Assembly: GCA_964346765.1 (NCBI GenBank)
Contig: CAYFWB010000001.1
Span: 1-64,000, forward strand
Reading direction: 5' to 3'
Length of the DNA: 64,000 nt
Source of the DNA: JBGSPQ01 sp964346765
GTDB lineage: Bacteria > Patescibacteriota > Gracilibacteria > UBA1369
Under the pieces are notes generated by a model. The model saw nothing but the letters and a program-made list of their open reading frames with translations, was not told where the DNA came from and made no database searches. Below, in pieces: positions 25,190-33,905 of this stretch; position 1 is the stretch's first letter; every line of letters begins with the position of its first letter. Both the position numbers and the translations under genes were made by a program.

Positions 25190-25990
25190 TTAATAATCCG
25201 CGATTACAAAGCTGTCGAAAGGCCGAAAACCGATTTTTTTATAGACCGCCCGGGCGGCCAGGTTGTTGTTGTCAGTAAAAAGTAAAGCATGTGGAATTCC
25301 CATTTGAAAATGGAAATTGCATAAATAGCTGATTGTCTGTTTGGAGTAACCTTTGTTTCTGTGTTCCGGCAAAGTAGCGACTCCTCCAATTTGGAAATAG
25401 TTTTTTGATACACCGTGAATGTTTGCTTTTGCTACTATTTTGTTGTCTTTTTTTAGGATGAATTCTCTTTTTGGAGTGATTTTTTCGCGGTCTTTTCCGG
25501 TTATTTTTTGGTTGTCGTTATTTTCAAAAATATTGCGGTTTAATAGAATAATTTTATCTATGTCGGATTTTGTGGCTTGTTCTTCTTCACCTTTTGAGAA
25601 ATTTTGAAAATCATTTTGATCCAGTTTGAAGACCGTTTCTTGAGAGATTTTATTGGGAATGATGTTGTGTTGTTTCAGGCATTTGACTGTGGGGTCGGCG
25701 TATTTTTTGTAGGCGGCGACGCACTTTGGTTTGATTCCCCTTTGAACAGCGTTATCCACTAATTGATCGATTATTTTTGTGGGCGCGTTTATGACAAGAT
25801 TTCCAAATTGTCTGAAGTAAACGGCAAGTCCTTTCAATTTTCCGTTTTCAAAAAATCCCCAGAAGTTATTGACTTCAAAGGGATTTTTGTAGATTTGGAA
25901 GCTTCCTATTATGAACAGGTTTTCGTGTTCATTTTCATGGGCGAAGGTAAGAACTTTTTTTTTCTCTTTAATTGTAAGATGTTTGATCAT
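25190..25990 (-). CDS. GNAT-family acetyltransferase
   Basis: The C-terminal 110 residues or so of this 266-residue protein carry the GNAT fold, with the acetyl-CoA-binding segment GGVATLPEHRNKGYSKQTISYL near residues 197-218 and the late motif NNLAARAVYKKIGF. The N-terminal half may be a second degenerate GNAT-like lobe, as in two-domain members; this is inference. The acceptor substrate is unknown. The start lies 9 bp after the dnaK stop on the same strand, so it probably belongs to the heat-shock operon. It converges with the upstream membrane-protein gene with only 3 bp between the stop codons. Confidence 0.8.
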   Translation of the reverse strand: MIKHLTIKEKKKVLTFAHENEHENLFIIGSFQIYKNPFEVNNFWGFFENGKLKGLAVYFRQFGNLVINAPTKIIDQLVDNAVQRGIKPKCVAAYKKYADPTVKCLKQHNIIPNKISQETVFKLDQNDFQNFSKGEEEQATKSDIDKIILLNRNIFENNDNQKITGKDREKITPKREFILKKDNKIVAKANIHGVSKNYFQIGGVATLPEHRNKGYSKQTISYLCNFHFQMGIPHALLFTDNNNLAARAVYKKIGFRPFDSFVIADY

Positions 25991-25999
25991 TCTAGAGGT

Positions 26000-27967
26000 T
26001 TATTCCTCTTTTTTCTCTTCGTCTTTAACGACTTCGCCGTCAACAACTTCTTCTTTTTTTCCTCCTTCTTCTTCTTCTTCGCCTTTTTTCTTTACACGAA
26101 CGCCTTCTTCGTCTGCGGTTTGTTGGCCATCTGCTTCGGGAGCTTCACCCTGCGGGGCGGTGGCTTTATACATTTGCTCACCAACTTTTTGGATTTCGGC
26201 CGATAGTTCGTCGTAAGCTTTTTGCAGGTCGTCCGGTTTTGCTTCTTTGTCTTCAAGCAGTTTTTTTAGAGCGTCGATTTTTTCCTGGACGGGTTTTTTA
26301 ACATCATCACCAACTTTGTCTCCGGCTTCTTTTAGAGTTCTTTCGCTTTGCAGAACAAGTGATTCCGCTTTGTTTCTGGTTTCCACGGCTTGTTGTTTTT
26401 TCTTGTCTTCTTCGGCGTATTTTTCGGCTTCCTGTTTCATTTTTTCGATTTCATCTTCGGCAATATTACCCGATCCGGTAATGGTGATGTGTTGTTCTTT
26501 ATTTGTAGCTTTATCTGTCGCTTTAACATTTAGAATGCCGTTGGAGTCGATTTCGAAGCTTACTTCAATCTGCGGGACGCCACGCGGTGCCGGAGGAATT
26601 CCGTCCAGAATAAACCTTCCAAGTGATTTGTTATCGGCGGCCAATGGTCTTTCACCTTGAAGCGCGTGAATTTCAACCGAGGTTTGATTGTCTGCGGCGG
26701 TTGAAAAGACCTGGGATTTACTGGTTGGAATGGTTGTGTTTCGTTCAATCAGTTTGGTGAAGACTCCTCCAAGTGTTTCCAGTCCAAGCGAGAGGGGAGT
26801 CACATCGAGCAGGATTACGTCTTTTACGTCTCCTTGTAAAACTCCGCCCTGAATGGCGGCTCCCAGAGCGACCACTTCATCCGGGTTTAATCCTCTGTGG
26901 GGTTCTTTGCCAAAAATTTCTTTAACTTTTTCCTGTACTGCGGGAATTCTTGTTGATCCTCCCACAAGAATTACTTCGTCAATGTCCGAAAAATATATTT
27001 TGGCGTCGTCGACGGCTTTTTTACATGGATCGACAACTTTTTTTATCAGGTCGGCTAGCAGGTCTTCCAGTTTGGCTCTGGAAAGTTTTGTGACAAAGTG
27101 TTTGGCTGATCCTCCTTTATCCATAGCTATGAAAGGCAGATTGATTTCGGTTTCGTGGACGGATGAAAGATCTATTTTTGCTTTTTCGGCGGAGTCCTTA
27201 AGTCTCTGGATCGCGGCTTTGTCGCCTGAAAGATCAATGCCTTCTTGTTTTTTAAATTCTTCAAGAAGGTATTCCAAAATAGCTTGGTCGAAGTCGTCAC
27301 CGCCAAGCTGGGTGTCTCCGTTGGTGGACATTACTTCAAATACGCCTTCACCTAAATCCAGAATGGATATGTCGAATGTTCCGCCCCCAAGGTCGAAGAC
27401 GGCAACTTTTTTGTCCGTGGCTTTGTTTTTATCAAGACCGTAAGCCAGAGCCGCGGCGGTTGGTTCATTGATAATTCTTTTAACATCCAATCCGGCTATT
27501 TTGCCTGCGTCTTTGGTGGCCTGTCTTTGTGAGTCGTTAAAGTAAGCTGGTACTGTGATAACTGCTTCTTTCACTTCTTCACCCAGATATGCTTCGGCGT
27601 CGGTTTTCAGTTTTGCTAGTACCATTGAAGATATTTCAGCCGGGCGGTGGTCTTTGCCGTTTAATACCAATTCAGCTTCGCCCTGTCTGCCTTTAACAAC
27701 TTTATATGAAAGTCTTTCGGCGTCTTTTTGGACTTCTTTGTGTTTGCGTCCAATCAGACGTTTGGCGGAATAGATTGTGTTTTCGGGGTTGGTGACCGCC
27801 TGTGATTTGGCGGGCATACCCACGAGTCTGTCGTCATTTTTAATGGCTACGATTGAAGGGGTTGTTCTGTGACCTTCTTTGTTGGGGACTACAACCGGGT
27901 CTCCTCCTTCCATTACGGCTACGCAGGAGTTAGTTGTTCCCAGGTCGATTCCTATTATTTTTGGCAT
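26000..27967 (-). CDS. dnaK: Chaperone DnaK (Hsp70)
   Basis: DnaK is the ATP-dependent Hsp70 chaperone. The product starts MPKIIGIDLGTTNSCVAVMEGG. It has the ATPase signatures VFDLGGGTFDISIL and VILVGGSTRIPAVQ, the interdomain linker with DVTPLSLGLE near residue 390, the substrate-binding domain, the helical lid and a glutamate-rich tail. The frame extends upstream to 28006, but the ATG at 27967 gives the standard N terminus. A CIRCE operator overlaps the promoter, so HrcA repression is expected. dnaJ is not in the window. The length (655 residues) is slightly above average because of the acidic tail. Confidence 0.98.
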   Translation of the reverse strand: MPKIIGIDLGTTNSCVAVMEGGDPVVVPNKEGHRTTPSIVAIKNDDRLVGMPAKSQAVTNPENTIYSAKRLIGRKHKEVQKDAERLSYKVVKGRQGEAELVLNGKDHRPAEISSMVLAKLKTDAEAYLGEEVKEAVITVPAYFNDSQRQATKDAGKIAGLDVKRIINEPTAAALAYGLDKNKATDKKVAVFDLGGGTFDISILDLGEGVFEVMSTNGDTQLGGDDFDQAILEYLLEEFKKQEGIDLSGDKAAIQRLKDSAEKAKIDLSSVHETEINLPFIAMDKGGSAKHFVTKLSRAKLEDLLADLIKKVVDPCKKAVDDAKIYFSDIDEVILVGGSTRIPAVQEKVKEIFGKEPHRGLNPDEVVALGAAIQGGVLQGDVKDVILLDVTPLSLGLETLGGVFTKLIERNTTIPTSKSQVFSTAADNQTSVEIHALQGERPLAADNKSLGRFILDGIPPAPRGVPQIEVSFEIDSNGILNVKATDKATNKEQHITITGSGNIAEDEIEKMKQEAEKYAEEDKKKQQAVETRNKAESLVLQSERTLKEAGDKVGDDVKKPVQEKIDALKKLLEDKEAKPDDLQKAYDELSAEIQKVGEQMYKATAPQGEAPEADGQQTADEEGVRVKKKGEEEEEGGKKEEVVDGEVVKDEEKKEE

Positions 27968-27999
27968 GGTAAATTGTTTATTAGATTTGATAAATTTAA

Positions 28000-28026
28000 T
28001 TAGCACTCGGTATTATAGAGTGCCAA
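28000..28026. promoter_or_regulatory. CIRCE operator of dnaK
   Basis: TTAGCACTC, 9 bp, GAGTGCCAA: the HrcA operator consensus with one mismatch in the right arm. The -10 box of the dnaK promoter forms most of the spacer. Confidence 0.95.
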
Positions 28027-28040
28027 AAGTGATGAGTCAA
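28012..28040 (-). promoter_or_regulatory. Promoter of dnaK
   Basis: On the minus strand TTGACT (28035-28040) and TATAAT (28012-28017) are separated by 17 bp. The CIRCE operator covers the -10 box and part of the spacer. Confidence 0.85.
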
Positions 28041-28093
28041 GTGTGAAGTGTGATGTTTTTTAGTACTATTTTTTTTGTTGCTTATTCGGTAGT

Positions 28094-28723
28094 TTATTCA
28101 CCGTTGCCCACTTTAACTCTTGCGGGTTTTAATACTTTTTCGCCAAGCATGTAGCCGTTTTCCAGTACTTCAAGGACTTGGTCTTTGGGGCCGGGTGCTG
28201 TTAAAAGGGCTTCTTGGTTAGTGTGATCAAATTGGTCTCCGGGGTTAATTGGTATTGCTTTGAGACCGTGTTTTTCGCATATTGTTGAGATTTGTTCCAT
28301 GGTGGCGGTGGCGCCTTTGATCCATTCTTCGTCTTTGGTTTGGTGGTCCAGGGTGCGTTTGATGTTTTCTATGGCGGGGAGCAGTTCGGTAAAAAGTGCG
28401 GCGTTGGCGAATTCTATGAATGCGGCTTTTTCTTCTTCCACTCGGCGGCGATAGTTTTGCAGGTCGGCGAGCGCGCGTTGGCTGACGCCGGTCATTTCTT
28501 GGAGTTTTTGTTTGGTGTCTTGCAATTCTTTTTGCAGGATTTTAAATTCGGGATCGGAAGTGGCGGAGGGGGCGGAAGAATCAGGGGTAGGGGAATTGGA
28601 GGTTGCCGGTGCCGGTTCGGTTTGATTGGAGGGGTCGGAGGGTGTGGAGGAATCCGCGGGGTTGATTGGCTCGCTTGGGTTGGTGTCGTCGTTGGTGGGA
28701 TTTGTTGATTGATCTTTGCTCAT
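28094..28723 (-). CDS. grpE: Nucleotide exchange factor GrpE
   Basis: GrpE releases ADP from DnaK. The long coiled coil near residues 55-110 includes ALADLQNYRRRVEEEKAAF, and the C-terminal beta domain ends with GYMLGEKVLKPARVKV, the family hallmark. The chosen start (MSKDQSTNPTND) at 28723 skips 21 upstream residues that look like translated leader. The first 55 residues are a disordered Ser/Pro/Thr-rich extension. The gene precedes dnaK, which has its own CIRCE promoter. No CIRCE was found upstream of grpE itself. Confidence 0.95.
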   Translation of the reverse strand: MSKDQSTNPTNDDTNPSEPINPADSSTPSDPSNQTEPAPATSNSPTPDSSAPSATSDPEFKILQKELQDTKQKLQEMTGVSQRALADLQNYRRRVEEEKAAFIEFANAALFTELLPAIENIKRTLDHQTKDEEWIKGATATMEQISTICEKHGLKAIPINPGDQFDHTNQEALLTAPGPKDQVLEVLENGYMLGEKVLKPARVKVGNGE

Positions 28724-28830
28724 GATTGATTTCTTTATGATTTTTATCGGCCGGCTGATGGTAACATATTTTTTGTGATTTTTCATGGGGTTTTTTGTGG
28801 TGTATGAGTGAAGAAAGTTTGGTTTTGTGG

Positions 28831-28836
28831 TATAAT
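28831..28836 (+). promoter_or_regulatory. Probable -10 box of the gene at 28862
   Basis: A perfect TATAAT is preceded by GTGG, with no good -35 box. It lies 26 bp before the ATG at 28862 and inside the longer open frame, which supports the later start codon. Confidence 0.45.
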
Positions 28837-28861
28837 GACAGGAGTTTTTTTACTTTTTGGG

Positions 28862-30040
28862 ATGTCCGACAAACTTGATTGTAAAAAACTGTGGGAGGAG
28901 TTGAATCAGCTTAAAGAGTTGAGAGGTGAGTTTGCGCGCGTGTACGCGGAGGAGCTTATTAAGCGAGATTTTAGTGAATGCAGACAGTTTTTTTACCAAA
29001 TGCGCGATATTTTAAAGGGGCCGGACAGTGAAATCGGCAAGTTGCGGGAGATGAAAGATGCGCCGGAGTTAAAACATCTGAAGTTGAAAGAACAGTACGA
29101 ATCGCAGGTGGAGGTGGCGTGGAAGTCGGGGTTGTTTGGGGACAGAGTTGAGGCTGTTAAAAGCGATGTGCCGGTGATTGAACGGGGTGGTAAAAAATAC
29201 TCCATGCCCAACTGGCAAGAAGTGCAAAAAACGTTACGCAAGCTGGAGAATCTGGAAATTATCAAAGAAAAGAGCGCGCAGGGCTTTACCAAAATGCTAA
29301 TTGTGCCTTTTGGCTATGACCTAAAAACGATGGCGGGCAAGTTTAAAGACAAGGTGAGGGAGTTGGACCGGGCGGGGCTGAACCCCGATGGGAGCAGTAA
29401 TCCAAACAAAGGCATTTTTGGTTCGGGCGGGGAGAAGGTGGAGTTTAATAGAAGTGAAGCTGATTATCCCGTTGCTATCTGGGAAGTTTTTGATGAAAAT
29501 CAGCTGGTGTATTATCCCAAGCAATACGATAAAGACAATCACGGCGGTTTAAGTAAAGAAGACGCCATCAAAATAAACGGAGCCTGGCAGATTTGCTTTG
29601 TGGAGGATATGCCTGTGATACCGCTTGAAGCGGATGAAAAAAAGGATGTAATCGGAGGTAGAAAAAGAATAGATAGGAAGGGGAGCTGTATAAAGGGTCA
29701 AACGGAAATACCGGAACTTCAACAATTTCATGCCGCGATGCAGGATAAAGAAAAGATGGAAAATCTTACCAAATACAATCACGAAAAAGGCCAGACACCC
29801 GAACAATACCTGTGGATGCAGTTAACCTCTCTATTGGAGAACGAAAAACCCGTTTTAATGGATTATGAGAATAGCGTATGGGCGGGAACATATTTGACAG
29901 AAAATTATAATATTGTGTTGCGTAGTGTGCTGTTTGCGGGCTGGGCGCAGCACATTCGTCGGATCTACCTGGACTGGTACGATCCTGATGATCAGGATGA
30001 CGATTGTGGTGTTCGTCCTTCGGTGAATATTAAGAAATAA
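28862..30040 (+). CDS. Hypothetical protein with C-terminal GVRPSVNI motif
   Basis: I do not recognise a named family. The 392-residue product, read from MSDKLDCKKLWEEL, has a helical N-terminal half with LKELRGEFARVYAEELIKRDF. A mixed domain starting near residue 150 (GFTKMLIVPFGYDLKTMAGKF) follows, and the end reads GVRPSVNIKK after an aspartate-rich stretch. Proteins ending in a similar RPSV motif are common in Patescibacteria, some near formylglycine-generating-like folds; that link is from memory and weak. It is inserted in the opposite orientation between hrcA and grpE, so it is not part of the heat-shock operon. The frame is open from 28808, but the promoter -10 lies inside that extension. 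Confidence 0.65.
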   Translation: MSDKLDCKKLWEELNQLKELRGEFARVYAEELIKRDFSECRQFFYQMRDILKGPDSEIGKLREMKDAPELKHLKLKEQYESQVEVAWKSGLFGDRVEAVKSDVPVIERGGKKYSMPNWQEVQKTLRKLENLEIIKEKSAQGFTKMLIVPFGYDLKTMAGKFKDKVRELDRAGLNPDGSSNPNKGIFGSGGEKVEFNRSEADYPVAIWEVFDENQLVYYPKQYDKDNHGGLSKEDAIKINGAWQICFVEDMPVIPLEADEKKDVIGGRKRIDRKGSCIKGQTEIPELQQFHAAMQDKEKMENLTKYNHEKGQTPEQYLWMQLTSLLENEKPVLMDYENSVWAGTYLTENYNIVLRSVLFAGWAQHIRRIYLDWYDPDDQDDDCGVRPSVNIKK

Positions 30041-30097
30041 AAAAAGAATAGCGGTAAAAGGCTGTCCGGCATTAAGTGGGGCACTTGCGGTGCAGGG

Positions 30098-30805
30098 TTA
30101 TTTCTCCATCAACTTCTTAACCTCTTCAATAATAACACGGTTGAAGGGGTAGTTCATGCGGGTGGGGCCCAGGATGCCAATGAATCCTTTGAATCCTTCT
30201 ATGTTGTACTGCGAGACCATCAGTGAACAGCTTTGGATTTGTTCCAGCAGGTTTTCTTTGCCGATAAAGGTTTTTACGTTTTTGGTTATTGCCAGGTCGT
30301 GCAAAATGCCGATGAAGCGGTCGCTTTTTTCCAGCACTTCTATAACTTGGCTGGCTCGTATGGCGTCGTTTAGGAATTCGGGTTGGCGGAGTACGTTTGC
30401 CAGTCCCAGATAGAAGGTGCGGCTGTTTGGCAGGGTGGCAAAGCTGGCGTTGTCGGTGGAGCGGGCTATTAGTTCCACGGCGTCGTAGATTTTGTTTTTG
30501 ACTTTTTCAACTTTGTATTGTTTTGTGACCTTTTCCAAGACTTGTAGAGCTTTTTTTTCTGCCGTTTCGTGGTCTGTCATTTCGTCTATGAATACGCGGT
30601 AGCCGTGGTCGGTTGGAACTCTGCCCGAAGAGGTGTGGGGCTGGTAGATGAGTCCTTCTTTTTCCAGATTGGCCATGTCGTTTCGGATGGTGGCAGGGGA
30701 AACGGAAAATTTGTAGCTGATGAGTATGGTTTGCGATCCGACTGGTTCCGCGGTATTGATGAAATGTTTGACGATTGCTTGTAAAACTTCGTGTCTGCGG
30801 TCCAT
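30098..30805 (-). CDS. hrcA: Heat-shock repressor HrcA
   Basis: HrcA binds CIRCE operators and represses chaperone genes. The N-terminal winged helix includes RRHEVLQAIVKHFINTAEPVGSQ and SPATIRNDMANLEKEGLIYQPHTSSGR, followed by GYRVFIDEM and a C-terminal ligand/dimer domain ending NRVIIEEVKKLM. The ATG at 30805 is chosen because the longer frame begins with GTG inside the CIRCE element. At about 235 residues it is roughly 100 shorter than common HrcA, mainly through loss in the C-terminal insert; the ends of the family are both present. It is preceded by its own CIRCE, so it is autoregulated. Confidence 0.93.
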   Translation of the reverse strand: MDRRHEVLQAIVKHFINTAEPVGSQTILISYKFSVSPATIRNDMANLEKEGLIYQPHTSSGRVPTDHGYRVFIDEMTDHETAEKKALQVLEKVTKQYKVEKVKNKIYDAVELIARSTDNASFATLPNSRTFYLGLANVLRQPEFLNDAIRASQVIEVLEKSDRFIGILHDLAITKNVKTFIGKENLLEQIQSCSLMVSQYNIEGFKGFIGILGPTRMNYPFNRVIIEEVKKLMEK

Positions 30806-30825
30806 GGGGGCGTGCTTAATTTGAT

Positions 30826-30852
30826 TTAGCACTACATATTATAGACTGCCAA
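30826..30852. promoter_or_regulatory. CIRCE operator of hrcA
   Basis: TTAGCACTA, 9 bp, GACTGCCAA, differing from consensus at three of 18 positions. The spacer holds the -10 box of the hrcA promoter, as at dnaK. Confidence 0.88.
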
Positions 30853-30866
30853 TGGTGGTTTGACAA
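30838..30866 (-). promoter_or_regulatory. Promoter of hrcA
   Basis: On the minus strand TTGTCA (30861-30866) and TATAAT (30838-30843) are separated by 17 bp and overlapped by CIRCE. Confidence 0.8.
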
Positions 30867-30899
30867 ATTATATGAAAGTTTAATTGTTGGTTCAGTGTT

Positions 30900-31745
30900 C
30901 TATTTAGGGTTGGTGTGGTCTTTTCTGTCTTTACGTTTGAAGACGAAATAGTGAGCCGTGAATTTGTTTTTTTGTTCTTCTCTTTCTTTATCATCGAAGT
31001 ATTTTTTCAGTTTTTCTTTGTCCATTTTTGAGGCGTCCGGGGGAATTACGCCAAGTAGTTCAAAGGAAGGGTCTTTTTGAAGTTGGTCCGCCGTGCCATG
31101 GTAATTGTTGGCAATAACGAATTTTTCTTCCTCTACGTTTTCAAGAAATTTGTTGAGTTTGTTTTCTTTTACCGCGGGGTTTAGGAGAATTGTCATGTCG
31201 GGTTTTTCTTCGGGTTTGTATTCGCTCAGGTCAGCTTTTATAGCTGTGTGGCCGGCTTTTTGATGTGCTGTGACAGCATTTTCGTCAATGTCTATATATG
31301 TGATTTTGGCATCTTGGAATGAATCGTTTATGCTCATAACGCCGCTGGCCGGATAGCAGACCGTTTTGATGGGTTGCTCGATTTCTTTTTGAAATTGTTC
31401 AATTACTTTTTTAAATTCTTCGGACTCTTCAAGTTTAAGCTCTTCTGCTTTGTCGGTTTCTTGTGATTTATCATCATCATCTTCTTTGTTGTCTTGTTGT
31501 AAGGAGTTTTCTGTCTCTGTGGTTTTCGAGGCCTGAGCCTGTTCTTTTGTTTCCACGGGTATGCCAAACAGTTTTTTGTATCCTTTGTTTAAAAGTGACT
31601 TGAAACCGTCCCAAACCGACGAGATGTTTTCTCTGATTCCGTTTCTGATTTCATCTATTCTTTTTTTGATTTCGTCAATTATACCCAATCCTTCTTTGGA
31701 CTTTATTTTGCCTTCAATATTGTTTTTTTCTCCCACTTCGGGCAT
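30900..31745 (-). CDS. Hypothetical protein with a disordered N half and Rossmann-like C half
   Basis: The 281-residue protein starts with amphipathic helices (IIDEIKKRIDEIRNGIREN), continues with a Glu/Asp/Lys/Gln-rich disordered stretch near residues 65-125, and ends in an alpha/beta domain. That domain begins KTVCYPASGVMSINDSF and continues ITYIDIDENAVTAHQKAG, AIKADLSEY and MTILLNPA. The pattern of a turn after strand 1, an acidic end of strand 2 and a later N-P motif suggests a SAM-dependent methyltransferase-like Rossmann fold, but the glycine-rich loop is incomplete, so this is inference. The stop codon is TAG. It is expressed from its own strong promoter. Confidence 0.65.
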   Translation of the reverse strand: MPEVGEKNNIEGKIKSKEGLGIIDEIKKRIDEIRNGIRENISSVWDGFKSLLNKGYKKLFGIPVETKEQAQASKTTETENSLQQDNKEDDDDKSQETDKAEELKLEESEEFKKVIEQFQKEIEQPIKTVCYPASGVMSINDSFQDAKITYIDIDENAVTAHQKAGHTAIKADLSEYKPEEKPDMTILLNPAVKENKLNKFLENVEEEKFVIANNYHGTADQLQKDPSFELLGVIPPDASKMDKEKLKKYFDDKEREEQKNKFTAHYFVFKRKDRKDHTNPK

Positions 31746-31767
31746 ATAAATAGATTATGAGGTTAGA

Positions 31768-31796
31768 TTTATATCATAATTTATTTATTGTGTCAA
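31768..31796 (-). promoter_or_regulatory. Promoter of the gene at 30900-31745
   Basis: On the minus strand consensus TTGACA (31791-31796) and TATAAA (31768-31773) are separated by 17 bp. The start lies about 16 nt before the ATG. Confidence 0.8.
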
Positions 31797-31821
31797 GTTG
31801 CCAAATTGGTGGTGGTTAGAT

Positions 31822-32838
31822 TTATAGTTTGTCCGCGACCATTTTTGCAAGATCAACCACGCGGCAGGAATAGCCGTATTCATTGTCGTACCAAGCAACC
31901 ACTTTGATCATGGTTTTTTCCATAATCATGGTGGAAAGGCCGTCGACTATGGAGCTGTGCGGGTTGCTTTTGTAATCCATGGAAACGAGCTCGAGTTCGT
32001 TGTAGTCGAGAACGCCTTTCATGGGGCCTTGCGCGGCTTTCTTAAAGAGATCGTTAACCTCTTGGAAAGTGGTTTCTTTTTCGACTTCAAAGGTTACATC
32101 TACCAACGAGACTGTGGGGGTGGGGACTCTTACAGCGAGACCATTCAGTTTACCCTCCAATTCCGGGATTACCATTGAGACGGCCTTTGCGGCGCCGGTG
32201 GTCGTAGGTATCATGTTTAAAGCGGCGGCTCTGGCGCGGCGCATGTCTTTTTTATGGGGCAGATCTAGAATATTTTGGTTGTTGGTGTAGGAGTGTATTG
32301 TTACCATTAAGCCTCTTTTGATTTTAAGCGCGTCGTTGATAACTTTAGTCACCGGAGCTAGACAGTTGGTGGTGCAGGAAGCGTTGGAAATAATTGAATC
32401 GTTGGGATCATCCGGATCGTATTCATTTTCGTTAACCCCCATGACGATAATATTTTTGGTTCCTTTGCAGACTGCGGTTACAATTACTTTTTTTACGGAA
32501 TCACGCATATGTTTTTTGGCGTCTTCAACTTTTGTGAATATGCCCGTGGATTCAAGTACGATGTCGACATTTTCTTCACCCCATGGGATTTTTGAAGGAT
32601 CAGGCTCCTGAAAGTATCTGATTTTTTTGCCATCAACAATTATATAGTCTTCACCTTCGGTTTTTACTTCCGCATTAAACGTTCCGTATGTTGAATCATA
32701 TTTTAAAAGGTGAGCCAACATTTCGTTGCCGGTGAGGTTATTGATAGCGACGATGTCTATGTCTTTGGTTTCCCAGGCTCTTCTGAACATTAGTCTTCCG
32801 ATACGGCCAAAGCCGTTGATTGCCACTTTTGCTGCCAT
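31822..32838 (-). CDS. gap: Glyceraldehyde-3-phosphate dehydrogenase
   Basis: GAPDH makes 1,3-bisphosphoglycerate in glycolysis. The 338-residue product has the NAD-binding start INGFGRIGRLMFR, the catalytic cysteine in SNASCTTNCLAPV near residue 154, the segment TTTGAAKAVSMVIPEL, and the C-terminal WYDNEYGYSCRVVDL. The length is typical. It is divergent from the YrdC-family gene. With the fructose-1,6-bisphosphatase gene at 56655 it is one of only two central carbon enzymes in the window. Confidence 0.98.
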   Translation of the reverse strand: MAAKVAINGFGRIGRLMFRRAWETKDIDIVAINNLTGNEMLAHLLKYDSTYGTFNAEVKTEGEDYIIVDGKKIRYFQEPDPSKIPWGEENVDIVLESTGIFTKVEDAKKHMRDSVKKVIVTAVCKGTKNIIVMGVNENEYDPDDPNDSIISNASCTTNCLAPVTKVINDALKIKRGLMVTIHSYTNNQNILDLPHKKDMRRARAAALNMIPTTTGAAKAVSMVIPELEGKLNGLAVRVPTPTVSLVDVTFEVEKETTFQEVNDLFKKAAQGPMKGVLDYNELELVSMDYKSNPHSSIVDGLSTMIMEKTMIKVVAWYDNEYGYSCRVVDLAKMVADKL

Positions 32839-32928
32839 AGTGAAATATAGTTATGATTAAATATTATTTAATTTTGCATTGTTCGCAGGTAGTATAACCG
32901 ACGAAATATACCTTTTCCACAGATTTTT

Positions 32929-33564
32929 ATGTTTAAAAAGGCAAAGATTATAAGTGAACAGGAATTTTTTAAGGCGCATGAAGGAGACTTGATTTACGGG
33001 AAAGAAAATTTAATGGTGATTATGCATGCCACGGAAACTTGTTATGGACTCGCGGCCGATATATATGAGGAAGATGCACTTAATAAGCTATATAAGATTA
33101 AAAAGATGAGCGCCGAAAAACCCGTCAGTATGATGGTCGGCAATCTGGATGAAGCGAAAAAGTACGCAAAGTTTAATGAAAAGGCGGTTGAATTGGCGGA
33201 TAAATTTTGGCCTGGTCCGCTGACATTGATTTTGCCCAGATCTGAACAGTTGCCCGATTTTTTTAATCCTTACAGTGATAATGTGGGAATCAGGTGTCCG
33301 GATTCCAAAATATCACAAGCTTTGATAGATTTTTTTGGTAATCCGTTAACTACTACAAGCGCCAATATTACGGGCAGACTTCAAGTTCACAGCGTGTTTG
33401 ATTATATTAAGCAGTTGTCTGAATATGATGTTCCCCCGGATCTGATAATTGATAGCGGTGAATTAACCCGGAATAAACCTTCGACAATCGTTAAAATAGA
33501 AGGAGATGAATGCGTGCTTGCGCGAAGGGGGGATATGGCATTAGAGATTGAAAAGCATATTTAA
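32929..33564 (+). CDS. YrdC/Sua5-family threonylcarbamoyl-AMP synthase (TsaC-like)
   Basis: The family makes threonylcarbamoyl-AMP from threonine, bicarbonate and ATP for the t6A37 tRNA modification. The 211-residue protein covers a single YrdC domain: TETCYGLAADIYEEDALNKLYKIKKMSAEKPVSMMV in pieces near residues 34-70, KFWPGPLTLILPR near 97, VGIRCPDS near 122 and TTTSANITG near 140, then a strand ending VLARRGD. The Sua5 C-terminal domain is absent, as in TsaC. A regulatory YciO-type paralogue is the main alternative. Confidence 0.88.
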   Translation: MFKKAKIISEQEFFKAHEGDLIYGKENLMVIMHATETCYGLAADIYEEDALNKLYKIKKMSAEKPVSMMVGNLDEAKKYAKFNEKAVELADKFWPGPLTLILPRSEQLPDFFNPYSDNVGIRCPDSKISQALIDFFGNPLTTTSANITGRLQVHSVFDYIKQLSEYDVPPDLIIDSGELTRNKPSTIVKIEGDECVLARRGDMALEIEKHI

Positions 33565-33905
33565 ATTTTTTTTTGTTTTTATAAATATATTGTTCATGAT
33601 CGAACTATTTTTTTGTAATTTTGTTTTTTTTAAATTAAATTTATGTTTATTTTAGGGCAGATTGTTATTTTGAGTTCAAATAAATTACGCAATATACATT
33701 TTTTTGATCAATAGATTGTTAGTAACAGTTTTATGCTTTATTTTTAGATTAAATTGCTATATGGGTGGTAGTTTTTGTTCACAAAAGTAGTCCTATTAAA
33801 CGTTAAATTGTTGACAGTTATGTCTTTAAATCTTAATTTGGTGGGGAAAAGTCGGTATAAAAATTTTATACACGATTTGTGCACAACTTTTGAACAATTA
33901 TTCAG
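33565..33905. other. 341-bp AT-rich intergenic region with palindrome and DnaA-box-like 9-mers
   Basis: No gene is seen. It holds a TTGACA at 33811-33816 with a weak TAATTT 17 bp on, the likely rsmH promoter. A perfect 17-bp palindrome (GTATAAAA, A, TTTTATAC) lies at 33855-33871. Three 9-mers are close to the DnaA box TTATNCACA: TTGTTCACA (33775), TTATACACG (33866) and TTGTGCACA (33877). An origin is possible but unproven. Confidence 0.4.

Noticed and set aside
28292..28708. 138-codon glycine-rich plus-strand frame
   Set aside because: It is the shadow of the Ser/Pro/Thr-rich N terminus of grpE on the opposite strand.
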